DNA of 46,221 bases from SVQP01 sp045594705. Lineage in GTDB: Bacteria; Bacillota; Clostridia; Oscillospirales; CAG-272. The stretch lies in the NCBI GenBank assembly GCA_045594705.1, contig JAZNZB010000037.1, positions 1-46,221 of the forward strand, given 5' to 3'. The notes under the pieces are model-generated. The model was given only the letters and a program-made list of their open reading frames with translations. It made no database searches and was not told the DNA's origin. Of this stretch, positions 39,729 to 46,221 are shown one piece after another. Numbering within the stretch: the stretch's first letter is position 1; every line of letters begins with the position of its first letter. Position numbers and translations under genes: made by a program.

Positions 39729-40952
39729 ATGAATCAATCGAAACAACAACGAAAATCTCCCAATAATGGCCCCGAGCTGCGGCAGTTGACCTTTCTTGCC
39801 GTGATCCTTGCGGTGCTGCTGGTGCTGGTGCTGGGTGGTTTTGCCGTGATGCAGTGGGTGGTCATTCCGTTGATCAACCAAAACGATACGCCTCCCATCG
39901 GGGAGACGCCGGGCTCCAATCTGACTGAGCCTGTCGACCCTGAGCAGGAAACGGAAGAGGAGCGCTCTTGGTTTGAAAGCCTTTGGGCGGGTATTGTGGA
40001 TCTGTTTTCTCCCTCTGATGTGCCGGATGATCCGGCAGGGAATTTTCCGGGGATCGATCCCGAAGCCACCTATCCCTTTGCAGGCAATGCCTCCACAGGC
40101 CCTGCCTTGCCTGTCGGAAACGGAGCGGTGATTGCGGACAGTACCACCAATTCCAAATACAGTATAGTTATCAATGCAAAGACCGGGGAGGTCCTGGCGG
40201 GAGAGCTGGCGGATGAGCGCATGTATCCCGCATCCATGACCAAGGTGATGACGCTGTTGGTTGCCGTGGAGCATTTGCAGCACGAGAGCAGCCTGCAGGA
40301 TAAGGTCACGGTGTCCGAGCAGGTGCAGGCAGCCATGGCGGCACAGGGCTCGTCGGGCGTGCTGGTATCCAAGGATTCGGTGGGTGACGTGCTGACCGTA
40401 GAGGGAATGCTGTATGCCATTATCTTAGCATCCGACGGTGTGGCTTGTATGGAGATTGCCAACTATATCGCAGGCTCGGAAGAGGCTTTTGTGGAGCTGA
40501 TGAACCAAAAGGCTGCCGATCTGGGGCTGAGTAACACCCATTTCTCCAATACGACGGGCTTACACAGTGAGGATCACTACACAACCTGCCGCGAAATGGC
40601 AGCCATTATGGCTTATGCTATGCAGAATGAACTGTGCGCAACCATTATGTCCACCGAGTATTTTAACGCACCATTCTATTGGCCCGGAGGGGATAAGTAC
40701 CTGACCTACTACTTAAAGCACGGGTATCTTGTGGAAAGAGTGGAGGCTTATTACGGAAGCGGCTCGACTAAGCCCAATGCTCTGACCATCACCGCTGCCA
40801 AGACAGGATTGACCGATCAGGCAAAGAGCTGCCTTGTTTCCTATGCTGAGAGTGCGGACGGACAGGCGTACGTTTGCGTGACGGGCTATGCGGGTAATAG
40901 CATGCAGTATATTGACGACCACGTCAATCTTTACAATAAATACGCAAAATAA
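39729..40952 (+). CDS. D-alanyl-D-alanine carboxypeptidase (S11, DacA-like)
   Basis: 407 aa membrane-anchored penicillin-binding protein that trims the terminal D-Ala of peptidoglycan stems. One membrane helix (about 22-46), a Pro/Glu-rich spacer (about 50-125), then the S11 domain: SMTK (Ser169-Lys172), the second motif and KTG (358-360). The second motif, normally SxN, reads SDG (Ser235-Gly237), so the conserved Asn is missing. GAGG precedes the ATG at 39729. Monocistronic with promoter and terminator. Activity is likely but the motif change makes a regulatory or weak enzyme possible. Confidence 0.85.
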   Translation: MNQSKQQRKSPNNGPELRQLTFLAVILAVLLVLVLGGFAVMQWVVIPLINQNDTPPIGETPGSNLTEPVDPEQETEEERSWFESLWAGIVDLFSPSDVPDDPAGNFPGIDPEATYPFAGNASTGPALPVGNGAVIADSTTNSKYSIVINAKTGEVLAGELADERMYPASMTKVMTLLVAVEHLQHESSLQDKVTVSEQVQAAMAAQGSSGVLVSKDSVGDVLTVEGMLYAIILASDGVACMEIANYIAGSEEAFVELMNQKAADLGLSNTHFSNTTGLHSEDHYTTCREMAAIMAYAMQNELCATIMSTEYFNAPFYWPGGDKYLTYYLKHGYLVERVEAYYGSGSTKPNALTITAAKTGLTDQAKSCLVSYAESADGQAYVCVTGYAGNSMQYIDDHVNLYNKYAK

Positions 40953-40959
40953 TACATAC

Positions 40960-41003
40960 CACGGACTGCCGCGAATCAACAAGGGCAGTCCGTGTCCTTT
41001 TTT
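40960..41003 (+). terminator. Terminator of the carboxypeptidase gene
   Basis: CACGGACTGCC (40960-40970) pairs with GGCAGTCCGTG (40984-40994), followed by TCCTTTTTTC. Confidence 0.9.
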
Positions 41004-41042
41004 CTCCTGCTTTCATATTCATATATGGAAAGGAGTGATGAT

Positions 41043-41654
41043 ATGCTGCTTTACAAGCCTTATGACCGCATACGCGCGGTCGAATACGCGCGCAGATGGG
41101 CGCGCACGAGAAATCCGCTGTTTATCAATTTTACGGGATATGGGGGAGATTGCACCAGCTTTGTCTCGCAAAGCATCCTGGCGGGGAGCTGTGAGATGAA
41201 TTTTACACCCACGTTCGGGTGGTATTACGTCTCGCCAACCGACCGCGCACCCGCGTGGAGCGGCGTGGAGGCGTTTTACGACTTTATGACGGGCGCGCCC
41301 GGCTTTGCCATGGAGAATGGCGGGGTGGGCCCGTACGGACGAGAGGTGGGCAGGGCAGAGGTGGAGCCCGGCGACGTGGTGCAACTCGCCGATCGTGAAG
41401 GGGATTTTTACCACACGCTGATCGTGACTGAGCTGCGCTCGGGTGAAATTCTGATCGCGGCGCACTCGGACGATGCGCTGGACCGTAGACTCTCCACCTA
41501 TACAAACGCTGCCTCGCAACGCTTTATCCATATTGAGGGCGTGCGCGTGGAGGTACCGGACGATACCTGCTACTTCGATTTATTGGAAGGAATTGCGCTG
41601 TCGGGGCAAGGCGTGACACCTGCTGCCGACCGAAATTTTGAAGCCGATCAATAA
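41043..41654 (+). CDS. Amidase-domain protein (PF12671-like)
   Basis: 203 aa. Papain-like Cys/His fold of the Amidase_6 type seen in Clostridia and Bacillus. The N-terminus YDRIRAVEYARRWA and the GGDCTSFVSQ motif (catalytic Cys37) are diagnostic; His124 in YHTLIV is the likely general base. No signal peptide is present, so it may act in the cytosol or in spore coat formation; its substrate (peptidoglycan stem or small peptide) is not known. AAAGGAGTG upstream favours the ATG at 41043 over earlier in-frame starts. It stands alone between a terminator and the second sigma operon. Confidence 0.85.
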   Translation: MLLYKPYDRIRAVEYARRWARTRNPLFINFTGYGGDCTSFVSQSILAGSCEMNFTPTFGWYYVSPTDRAPAWSGVEAFYDFMTGAPGFAMENGGVGPYGREVGRAEVEPGDVVQLADREGDFYHTLIVTELRSGEILIAAHSDDALDRRLSTYTNAASQRFIHIEGVRVEVPDDTCYFDLLEGIALSGQGVTPAADRNFEADQ

Positions 41655-41677
41655 AAATAAAAAATTTTTCTGAAAAA

Positions 41678-41706
41678 TGAAACCAACGTCAAAAAAACCT
41701 GTCCTT
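41678..41706 (+). promoter_or_regulatory. ECF-like promoter motif ahead of sigma gene 2
   Basis: TGAAACC at 41678-41684, 16 bp, GTCCTT at 41701-41706, the same layout as before the paralogous sigma gene at 14.2 kb. Confidence 0.55.
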
Positions 41707-41734
41707 ATGGGTGAGACACAAAAGAGGTGAGATT

Positions 41735-42283
41735 ATGGAGGACAAACTGATAGTGGATCTGTACTGGGCGCGAAATGAAGACGCCATCACGCAGACCTCG
41801 GTCAAATACGGCAAAATGATGCACCATACGTCCAAATCCATCGTGGGAACGCACGAGGATGCGGAGGAGTGCGTCAACGATGCGTACTTAGCCGCATGGA
41901 ATTCCATGCCCGAAAACCGTCCGACCTACCTGGGAGGGTATATGGCCAAGATCATTCGCAATATTTCCATCAATCGCTACGATCGCAATCACGCAGCCAA
42001 GAGGCACGGTGTGCAGGTGGTGTTTGAGGAGCTGGAGGAATGCCTTGGAGATTATGAGACTCCCGAGGAGCAATACGAGGCAGGATGCTTGCGCGAGGTT
42101 TTGGATCGCTTTTTGGCGAGTCTTAGTGAAGAGAAGCGCGTGGTATTTCTGCGCAGGTATTTTTACACTGATTCGATTGCCGAGATTGCCGATCGCATGC
42201 AGATGAGCGAGGGCAAGATCAAGAGCATGCTGTTCCGCTTGCGCGCGCAGCTGGCCGAGGTGTTAAAGGAGGCGGGCGTATGA
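41735..42283 (+). CDS. ECF-like RNA polymerase sigma factor
   Basis: 182 aa, paralogue of the factor at 14222-14773 (both begin M.D...I..LY.ARNE.AI and share DAEECVND). Region 2 spans about residues 5-80 and region 4 about 115-178, with TDSIAEIADRMQMSEGKIKS as helix-turn-helix. AGAGGTGA before the ATG at 41735 sets the start. The stop overlaps the anti-sigma-like gene in an ATGA. It probably drives the whole 41735-46026 run, which encodes surface and membrane proteins, and possibly its own promoter. Confidence 0.9.
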   Translation: MEDKLIVDLYWARNEDAITQTSVKYGKMMHHTSKSIVGTHEDAEECVNDAYLAAWNSMPENRPTYLGGYMAKIIRNISINRYDRNHAAKRHGVQVVFEELEECLGDYETPEEQYEAGCLREVLDRFLASLSEEKRVVFLRRYFYTDSIAEIADRMQMSEGKIKSMLFRLRAQLAEVLKEAGV

Positions 42284-42918
42284 ACGGACGCAGACTTTAC
42301 GATGAGATCGGTGGCGTGAGTGAACGCTATCTGCAACAGGCTGCAAGCTACAGAGCAAGGCGCAAATCCCCCGCATGGCGCGTCGCGCTGATCGCGGCGG
42401 CATTGGTGCTGGTCGGTACACTGCTGCTTGGTACCTTAGCCATGAGCTTTGGCGCGATATTGCTGGGAGACTGGCTGTTTGGCCGTCAAGAGCAGCCGCA
42501 GCCGCCCGAAAATCATGAGCAGCCCGCGGTTTACAGCATTGCGAGGATGGAAAATGCGCTGGAAAACAAGCAGAGCGTCCTGACGCCCGTCAAGGCGGAA
42601 AACGTGCCGCTGTTTACGGGCAGCGCGCAGCTGATCTGGACCGACGGCGAATCGGGAGAATATTACCGCGTGACGCTGAGCGAGCAGGAGCTTGCGGGTC
42701 TGCTTTATCTGATGCAGGAGCGTCAGGTAGACCTCGACGAGGACTCCGAGATGCCAACCTACAAGATCTGGATCTCGGCTGGTGACGGTATGGTCATTTC
42801 CCCCTACCTCAAGGCCGACCCGGGCAATGCCGGACACGGCGAGCTGTTTGATTACGATCCCGAGCTGGAGCTTTCGGGGCAGCTGATCGAGCAGATCATC
42901 CGATGCATTGAAACGTAA
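42280..42918 (+). CDS. Probable anti-sigma membrane protein
   Basis: 212 aa. A short cytosolic part (GGVSERYLQQAASY) like that of the other pair, one long membrane helix (about 32-60), then an extracytoplasmic domain with a Gln/Pro-rich start that I do not recognise. ATGA overlap with the sigma gene. Anti-sigma role is inferred from position and topology. It is much smaller outside the membrane (about 150 aa) than the 14770-15960 protein, so the two pairs probably sense different signals. The next gene follows after 49 bp. Confidence 0.7.
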   Translation: MNGRRLYDEIGGVSERYLQQAASYRARRKSPAWRVALIAAALVLVGTLLLGTLAMSFGAILLGDWLFGRQEQPQPPENHEQPAVYSIARMENALENKQSVLTPVKAENVPLFTGSAQLIWTDGESGEYYRVTLSEQELAGLLYLMQERQVDLDEDSEMPTYKIWISAGDGMVISPYLKADPGNAGHGELFDYDPELELSGQLIEQIIRCIET

Positions 42919-42967
42919 AAATCTCCAAAACCTCTTTTGTCTACTTCAAAGCAAGGAGAGTATGATC

Positions 42968-44506
42968 ATGAAACACAATACCTTGAAAATTTTAACCGTT
43001 GCGCTGTCGTTTTTGCTGCTGCTTGGTATGCTGGCAAGCTGTGATGCATCGTACGATGGCTATGAAGGCATTTACACGGGAATGGGAAATATGGATGCGT
43101 ATTATCCCGAGGAAAACGCGCCCGGCGTCATTTCACCCGAATCGCAGAGCAGTGTGCGCGAAAATCCCTTTATGGATTCCGACAATCAACCCACGTCCAC
43201 CTTCTCGGCCGACGTGGATACCGCGTCCTATACCTTGTTCCGCAAGCACGTGAACAACGGTTACGACTGGACGGCCATGCAGTCCGACTACGTGGGCGGC
43301 AATATCCGCACCGAGGAAATGCTCAATTATTTTGATTACGATTATGCAGAGCCCGCCGAGGGGGATTTGTTCGGCGTCAGTGCCAAGATCGCGCCCTCGC
43401 CCTGGAACCCCGACTATCATCTGGTCATGCTGGGCTTCAAGGCAACCGATGCGCAAAAGCCCGCAGGCAATAACCTGGTATTTCTGATCGACGTTTCGGG
43501 CTCGATGGATAACGCCGAAAAGCTGCCGCTTCTGCAAAAGACCTTTTCTTATCTGGTGGCCAATCTGACCGAGAACGACCGCGTGTCCATCGTGACCTAT
43601 GCGGCGGGTGAGAGAGTGGTGCTGGAGGGCTGCCGCGGCAACCGCTACGAAGAGATCATGCACGCCATCAACTCGCTGGATGCAAACGGCTCGACAAACG
43701 GCCAGGCAGGCCTGCAGCGCGCTTACGAGATTGCCGAGGCTTGCTATATTGAGGGCGGCAATAACCGCATCATCATGGCGTCGGACGGTGACCTCAACGT
43801 GGGCATTTCCAATCCCACGGAGCTCAAGAGCTTTGTTGCAACCAAGCGCGATCGCGGCATTTATCTGTCGGTGCTGGGATTTGGCAGCGGAAACTTCCGT
43901 GACGACAATATGGAAGCTCTGGCCGATCACGGCAACGGTGTGTACTACTATATCGACGGCGAGGTGGAGGCGGAAAAGATTTTCGGCAGCGAGCTTTGCT
44001 CCACGTTGACCACCGTAGCCAACGACGTCAAGCTACAGGTCACCTTTGACCCTGTGTACGTCAGAAAGTACCGCCTGGTGGGATATGAAAATCGCGTCAT
44101 GAGCGAGGAGGATTTCAAGGACGACACCAAGGATGCCGGCGAAGTGGGAGCAGGGCACACTTTAACCGTTTGCTATGAGGTCAAGCTGACCGATACTGCT
44201 CTTGATCCCGCAGCGCAGCCTGCCGATTGGTTTGATCTGGCCGTGCGCTGGAAAAATCCCGGACAGAGCGAGAGCGAGGAGCGTCATTACAGCGTGGGCA
44301 GCACCCATCTGATCCAAGCCATGGATGACGATATGCTGTTCGCATCTGCCATTGTGGAGACCGCAATGCTGCTCCACAAGAGCCAATATGCGGGCGATTC
44401 GTCGCTGGACGGCGTGCTTGCACTGCTTGGCGACATGAGCGAAAAGGACGCGTACCAAGCAGAATTTGAGCAGCTGATCCAAAAGCTGCAGAGAGGTAAG
44501 CAATAA
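42968..44506 (+). CDS. VWA-domain lipoprotein (YfbK-like)
   Basis: 512 aa surface lipoprotein: signal peptide with lipobox Cys25 (LASC), a short linker, the N-terminal region typical of YfbK-like proteins (STFSADVDTASYTLFRKH), then a VWA domain with intact MIDAS DVSGSMD (Asp175, Ser177, Ser179), and a C-terminal region of about 150 aa. Such proteins bind partners by metal-dependent adhesion; exact function is unknown. AAGGAG lies nine bases before the ATG at 42968, a better fit than 42962. It follows the sigma/anti-sigma genes in one run and precedes three small membrane proteins, which may help place or process it. Confidence 0.88.
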   Translation: MKHNTLKILTVALSFLLLLGMLASCDASYDGYEGIYTGMGNMDAYYPEENAPGVISPESQSSVRENPFMDSDNQPTSTFSADVDTASYTLFRKHVNNGYDWTAMQSDYVGGNIRTEEMLNYFDYDYAEPAEGDLFGVSAKIAPSPWNPDYHLVMLGFKATDAQKPAGNNLVFLIDVSGSMDNAEKLPLLQKTFSYLVANLTENDRVSIVTYAAGERVVLEGCRGNRYEEIMHAINSLDANGSTNGQAGLQRAYEIAEACYIEGGNNRIIMASDGDLNVGISNPTELKSFVATKRDRGIYLSVLGFGSGNFRDDNMEALADHGNGVYYYIDGEVEAEKIFGSELCSTLTTVANDVKLQVTFDPVYVRKYRLVGYENRVMSEEDFKDDTKDAGEVGAGHTLTVCYEVKLTDTALDPAAQPADWFDLAVRWKNPGQSESEERHYSVGSTHLIQAMDDDMLFASAIVETAMLLHKSQYAGDSSLDGVLALLGDMSEKDAYQAEFEQLIQKLQRGKQ

Positions 44507-44520
44507 ATCATACAACGCAG

Positions 44521-44642
44521 AGGGAGGTAATTTGCAAGCAAATTTTTGCCTTCCCTACAAGGAACTCATCAAAAATTATCCGTGGGGGAGGGGTTTCCCC
44601 TCCCGCGCACAATCATGGCAAGCAAAGAAAAGAGGTGAAGGC
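44521..44642 (+). other. Intergenic hairpins inside the sigma operon
   Basis: AATTTGC-AA-GCAAATT (44530-44545) lies inside a weaker outer AGGGAGG...CCTTCCCT (44521-44555), and GGGAGGGG-TTT-CCCCTCCC (44586-44604) is perfect. There is no T-run, so partial termination or mRNA stabilisation is more likely than a full stop. The sequence could also be a dispersed repeat. Confidence 0.5.
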
Positions 44643-45092
44643 ATGCAAGATCAAAAGGTGACCAAAAAACCAAGAAGACCACTCAAAGCACGTCATATCG
44701 TGTTATTTGTCATCTCAATTGTCCTGTTGATCGGCAGTATTGCGGTATTTCTTGCAGGCGCAATCGGAATCACGGTGGGAATCGTGCGGGAAATGAACGA
44801 CACCCTTGAGAATGCTGAGCCATTGATTCCGGGGGCAGAGGGCTTTGCCATCATGGCATACGCCATTCTCTGGATCGTTGGTTTCTTTGTTTTGCTGGTG
44901 CTGCTTGCCGTATGCTGGCTGATCGGATTGGTGCTGACCGTGATATTGGCATTCTTTATGCGAAAGAAGCCGATATGGCTGAGCGTTCTTTCGTATATTC
45001 TGTTTGCCATTTACGTGATTTTGGTGCTTTGCATCATGATCCCTGTAATTCCCGGATTGCTGATATTGCTGTTTCTGATATTGTTCGGATAA
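44643..45092 (+). CDS. Small membrane protein A
   Basis: 149 aa with a charged cytosolic start (QDQKVTKKPRRPL) and four membrane helices (about 21-45, 73-90, 93-112, 118-145). No family recognised. AGAGGTGA before the ATG at 44643 sets the start; the longer ORF from 44532 lies partly in the hairpin region. Related in layout and N-terminal motif to the next protein (both start MQDQ), suggesting tandem duplication. Part of the sigma-VWA run. Confidence 0.7.
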   Translation: MQDQKVTKKPRRPLKARHIVLFVISIVLLIGSIAVFLAGAIGITVGIVREMNDTLENAEPLIPGAEGFAIMAYAILWIVGFFVLLVLLAVCWLIGLVLTVILAFFMRKKPIWLSVLSYILFAIYVILVLCIMIPVIPGLLILLFLILFG

Positions 45093-45114
45093 ATCGTTGA
45101 AAAGAGGTGATAGT

Positions 45115-45597
45115 ATGCAAGATCAAATGACTCCGACAACCGTTGAAACTATCAAAAAACCAAAGGTGCGCGCACAGAAAAAGCACGTGTGGATGTTTGC
45201 ATTTGTGTGTGCGATTCTGATTTTGGGAATCTTGGCGCAAATTTTGGGCATTGTCGGCTTGATGGAATATCTTGAGTATATCAATGCCGATTATGCAGAT
45301 CATGATCCTTCGCAAGATGCTATTCCCGGACTGGGAACGCTGATCATGGGTTTTAGCACCCTGCTGATCATGGTCGTTGGCTTGTACGCATCCGTCTTCC
45401 TGCGTGACGCGGTATGGGCTGTGGGGCTGGTTTTGTCCATCAAGCTGGTGCGCCGCAAAAAAGAGATCCCAACCTGGATGTGGGTGATCTCCTTGATCTT
45501 GATGATTATTTATATCGTCTACATTGGTTCCGATGTCCTGAGCGTTTTGGGCTGGCTGTTCTTCTCGCTGCTTAGTAAGGTCATCAGCCTGTTTTAA
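45115..45597 (+). CDS. Small membrane protein B
   Basis: 160 aa with the same MQDQ start as protein A, a basic segment, then four membrane helices (about 29-55, 76-98, 100-118, 128-152). Between helices 1 and 2 lies an acidic outside loop. No domain recognised. AGAGGTGA before the ATG at 45115 is the same ribosome binding site type as in the preceding gene. Probably a diverged copy of protein A. Function unknown. Confidence 0.7.
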   Translation: MQDQMTPTTVETIKKPKVRAQKKHVWMFAFVCAILILGILAQILGIVGLMEYLEYINADYADHDPSQDAIPGLGTLIMGFSTLLIMVVGLYASVFLRDAVWAVGLVLSIKLVRRKKEIPTWMWVISLILMIIYIVYIGSDVLSVLGWLFFSLLSKVISLF

Positions 45598-45606
45598 GGG
45601 GGAAGT

Positions 45607-46026
45607 ATGAAAGAAAAGGAAGTACTTGACGAGGTGTTCAGCCCCAAGGCCTTATTTGTCATCGCGTGCGTGATCTTAGCGATCAGCATTGTGACCTTTT
45701 CGCTTTCCATGGCGTATTTTCAGAGCGTGACCACGCCTGCGCCCGACACGGGGGAGCAGAGCGGAGACGGACTTCCCGGGGGAGAGATCATCGGTGCGAT
45801 GCTCATGATGCTTGCAAGCGTTGTGCTGATGGCGATCATTCTGCTGTTCCACGCGTTTTTGTGGGGCGCGGGGATGCTGGTGTCAGCCCGCCTTGCGCTT
45901 TCCAAAACGCAAAAGCCCCGATGGATGCAGATTTGCGCGTGGGTTCTGACCGCGATTTTTGCCATTCCGACCGCGATCTCGCTGTGCATTGTGGGATACG
46001 TGGTGTTTACGTTGTTTGTTCTGTGA
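45607..46026 (+). CDS. Small membrane protein C
   Basis: 139 aa with a charged start (KEKEVLDEVFSPKA) and three to four membrane helices (about 17-38, 60-85, 112-135). A Pro/Asp-rich outside loop (about 43-58) separates the first two. GGGGGAAG lies close to the ATG at 45607, nine bases after the preceding stop. Last gene of the run; a weak hairpin ACAGCCC/GGGCTGT follows at about 46049-46066. Not recognised; probably of the same origin as A and B. Confidence 0.65.
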   Translation: MKEKEVLDEVFSPKALFVIACVILAISIVTFSLSMAYFQSVTTPAPDTGEQSGDGLPGGEIIGAMLMMLASVVLMAIILLFHAFLWGAGMLVSARLALSKTQKPRWMQICAWVLTAIFAIPTAISLCIVGYVVFTLFVL

Positions 46027-46096
46027 GTGAAGAGTCTATTGAAAAAAACAGCCCGATGGGGCTGTGGAAATAAGCGGGAAAAGCGCAATTCCCCTC

Positions 46097-46221
46097 GTGT
46101 CATCCTGAGCGAACAAACATCCCTGTGCGGATGTTTGTGAGTCGAACTTTCAAAAATCTGCAATAAATTGCTGATTTTTGAAAGTCAAAACGCTGAAAGC
46201 GTTTTGAGGATCTACGAGGGA
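46097..46221. repeat. Dispersed repeat with nested hairpins, cut by window end
   Basis: GTGTCATCCTGAGC at 46097-46110 is identical to 203-216. It is followed by three hairpins: ACAAACATCC/GGATGTTTGT, a long ACTTTCAAAAATC/GATTTTTGAAAGT, and AAAACGC/GCGTTTT. The end (GAGGATCTACGAGGGA) is partly complementary to the start (TCCCCTCGTGTCATCC), so the whole element closes as one structure. Confidence 0.75.

Overview
The window looks like a chromosomal segment of a low-to-medium GC Gram-positive anaerobe of class Clostridia, probably a gut member of the Oscillospirales or a related order. The grounds are SpoVG, Rex, a DnaD-domain protein beside a DnaI/DnaC-type loader, SecG, ComEB, strong AGGAGG-type ribosome binding sites, many TTGACA-N17-TATAAT promoters, several lipoproteins, and dispersed GTCATCCTGAGC intergenic repeats. 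The genus cannot be named from the sequence alone. No plasmid, prophage, transposase or CRISPR array is visible.

Layout. 1-350: dispersed repeat with an 80-bp direct duplication. 436-4026: operon of a MoxR ATPase, a DUF58 protein and a TPR-like/DUF4129-like membrane protein. 4087-5157 (-): three small unrecognised proteins. 5299-6775: lipid kinase and YfcE-type phosphoesterase. 6830-7126 (-): spoVG. 7300-11256: murC, an EEP-family hydrolase, a secreted metallo-beta-lactamase-fold lipoprotein and a YjbR-like protein. 11300-14060: an AT-richer accessory island with a hairpin array, an AAA/DUF4143 ATPase, and a tRNA-Ser(UGA) preceded by two degenerate tRNA-Ser-like copies in tandem. 14222-16512: ECF-like sigma factor, probable anti-sigma protein and a PH-domain-like membrane protein. 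16584-16791: MITE-like repeat. 16800-20093 (-): GH38 alpha-mannosidase and an AT-rich HAD hydrolase. 20230-25419 (-): two ABC exporters flanking a DUF1854 protein. 25690-30275: cysK-like, pyridoxal kinase-like, comEB, lipoprotein, rimI, tsaD. 30370-30565: a dense DnaA-box cluster, followed by rex, dnaD-like and dnaI/dnaC-like genes to 33429. 33480-39005 (-): GltS-like transporter, GH71/99-like lipoprotein and a secreted protein with a Cys-type C-terminal sorting tail. 39284-41654: secG, D,D-carboxypeptidase, amidase-domain protein. 41735-46026: second ECF-like sigma/anti-sigma pair, VWA lipoprotein and three small membrane proteins. The window ends inside another repeat at 46097.

How the parts may work together. 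The most interesting points are: (1) the DnaA-box cluster directly ahead of rex-dnaD-dnaI, which may link initiator level, redox state and primosome expression; (2) the tandem tRNA-Ser array, in which one consensus promoter appears to read through two tRNA-like decoys before the intact tRNA; (3) the DUF1854/dual zinc-ribbon ABC cassette, similar to genes linked to cyanophycin metabolism but with no cyanophycin synthetase in view; and (4) two paralogous sigma/anti-sigma pairs that share a promoter-like motif with the same 16-nt spacer, consistent with autoregulation. Much of the rest is envelope biology and housekeeping. Where a better start codon than the longest ORF was visible, the start chosen here is the one supported by the ribosome binding site.
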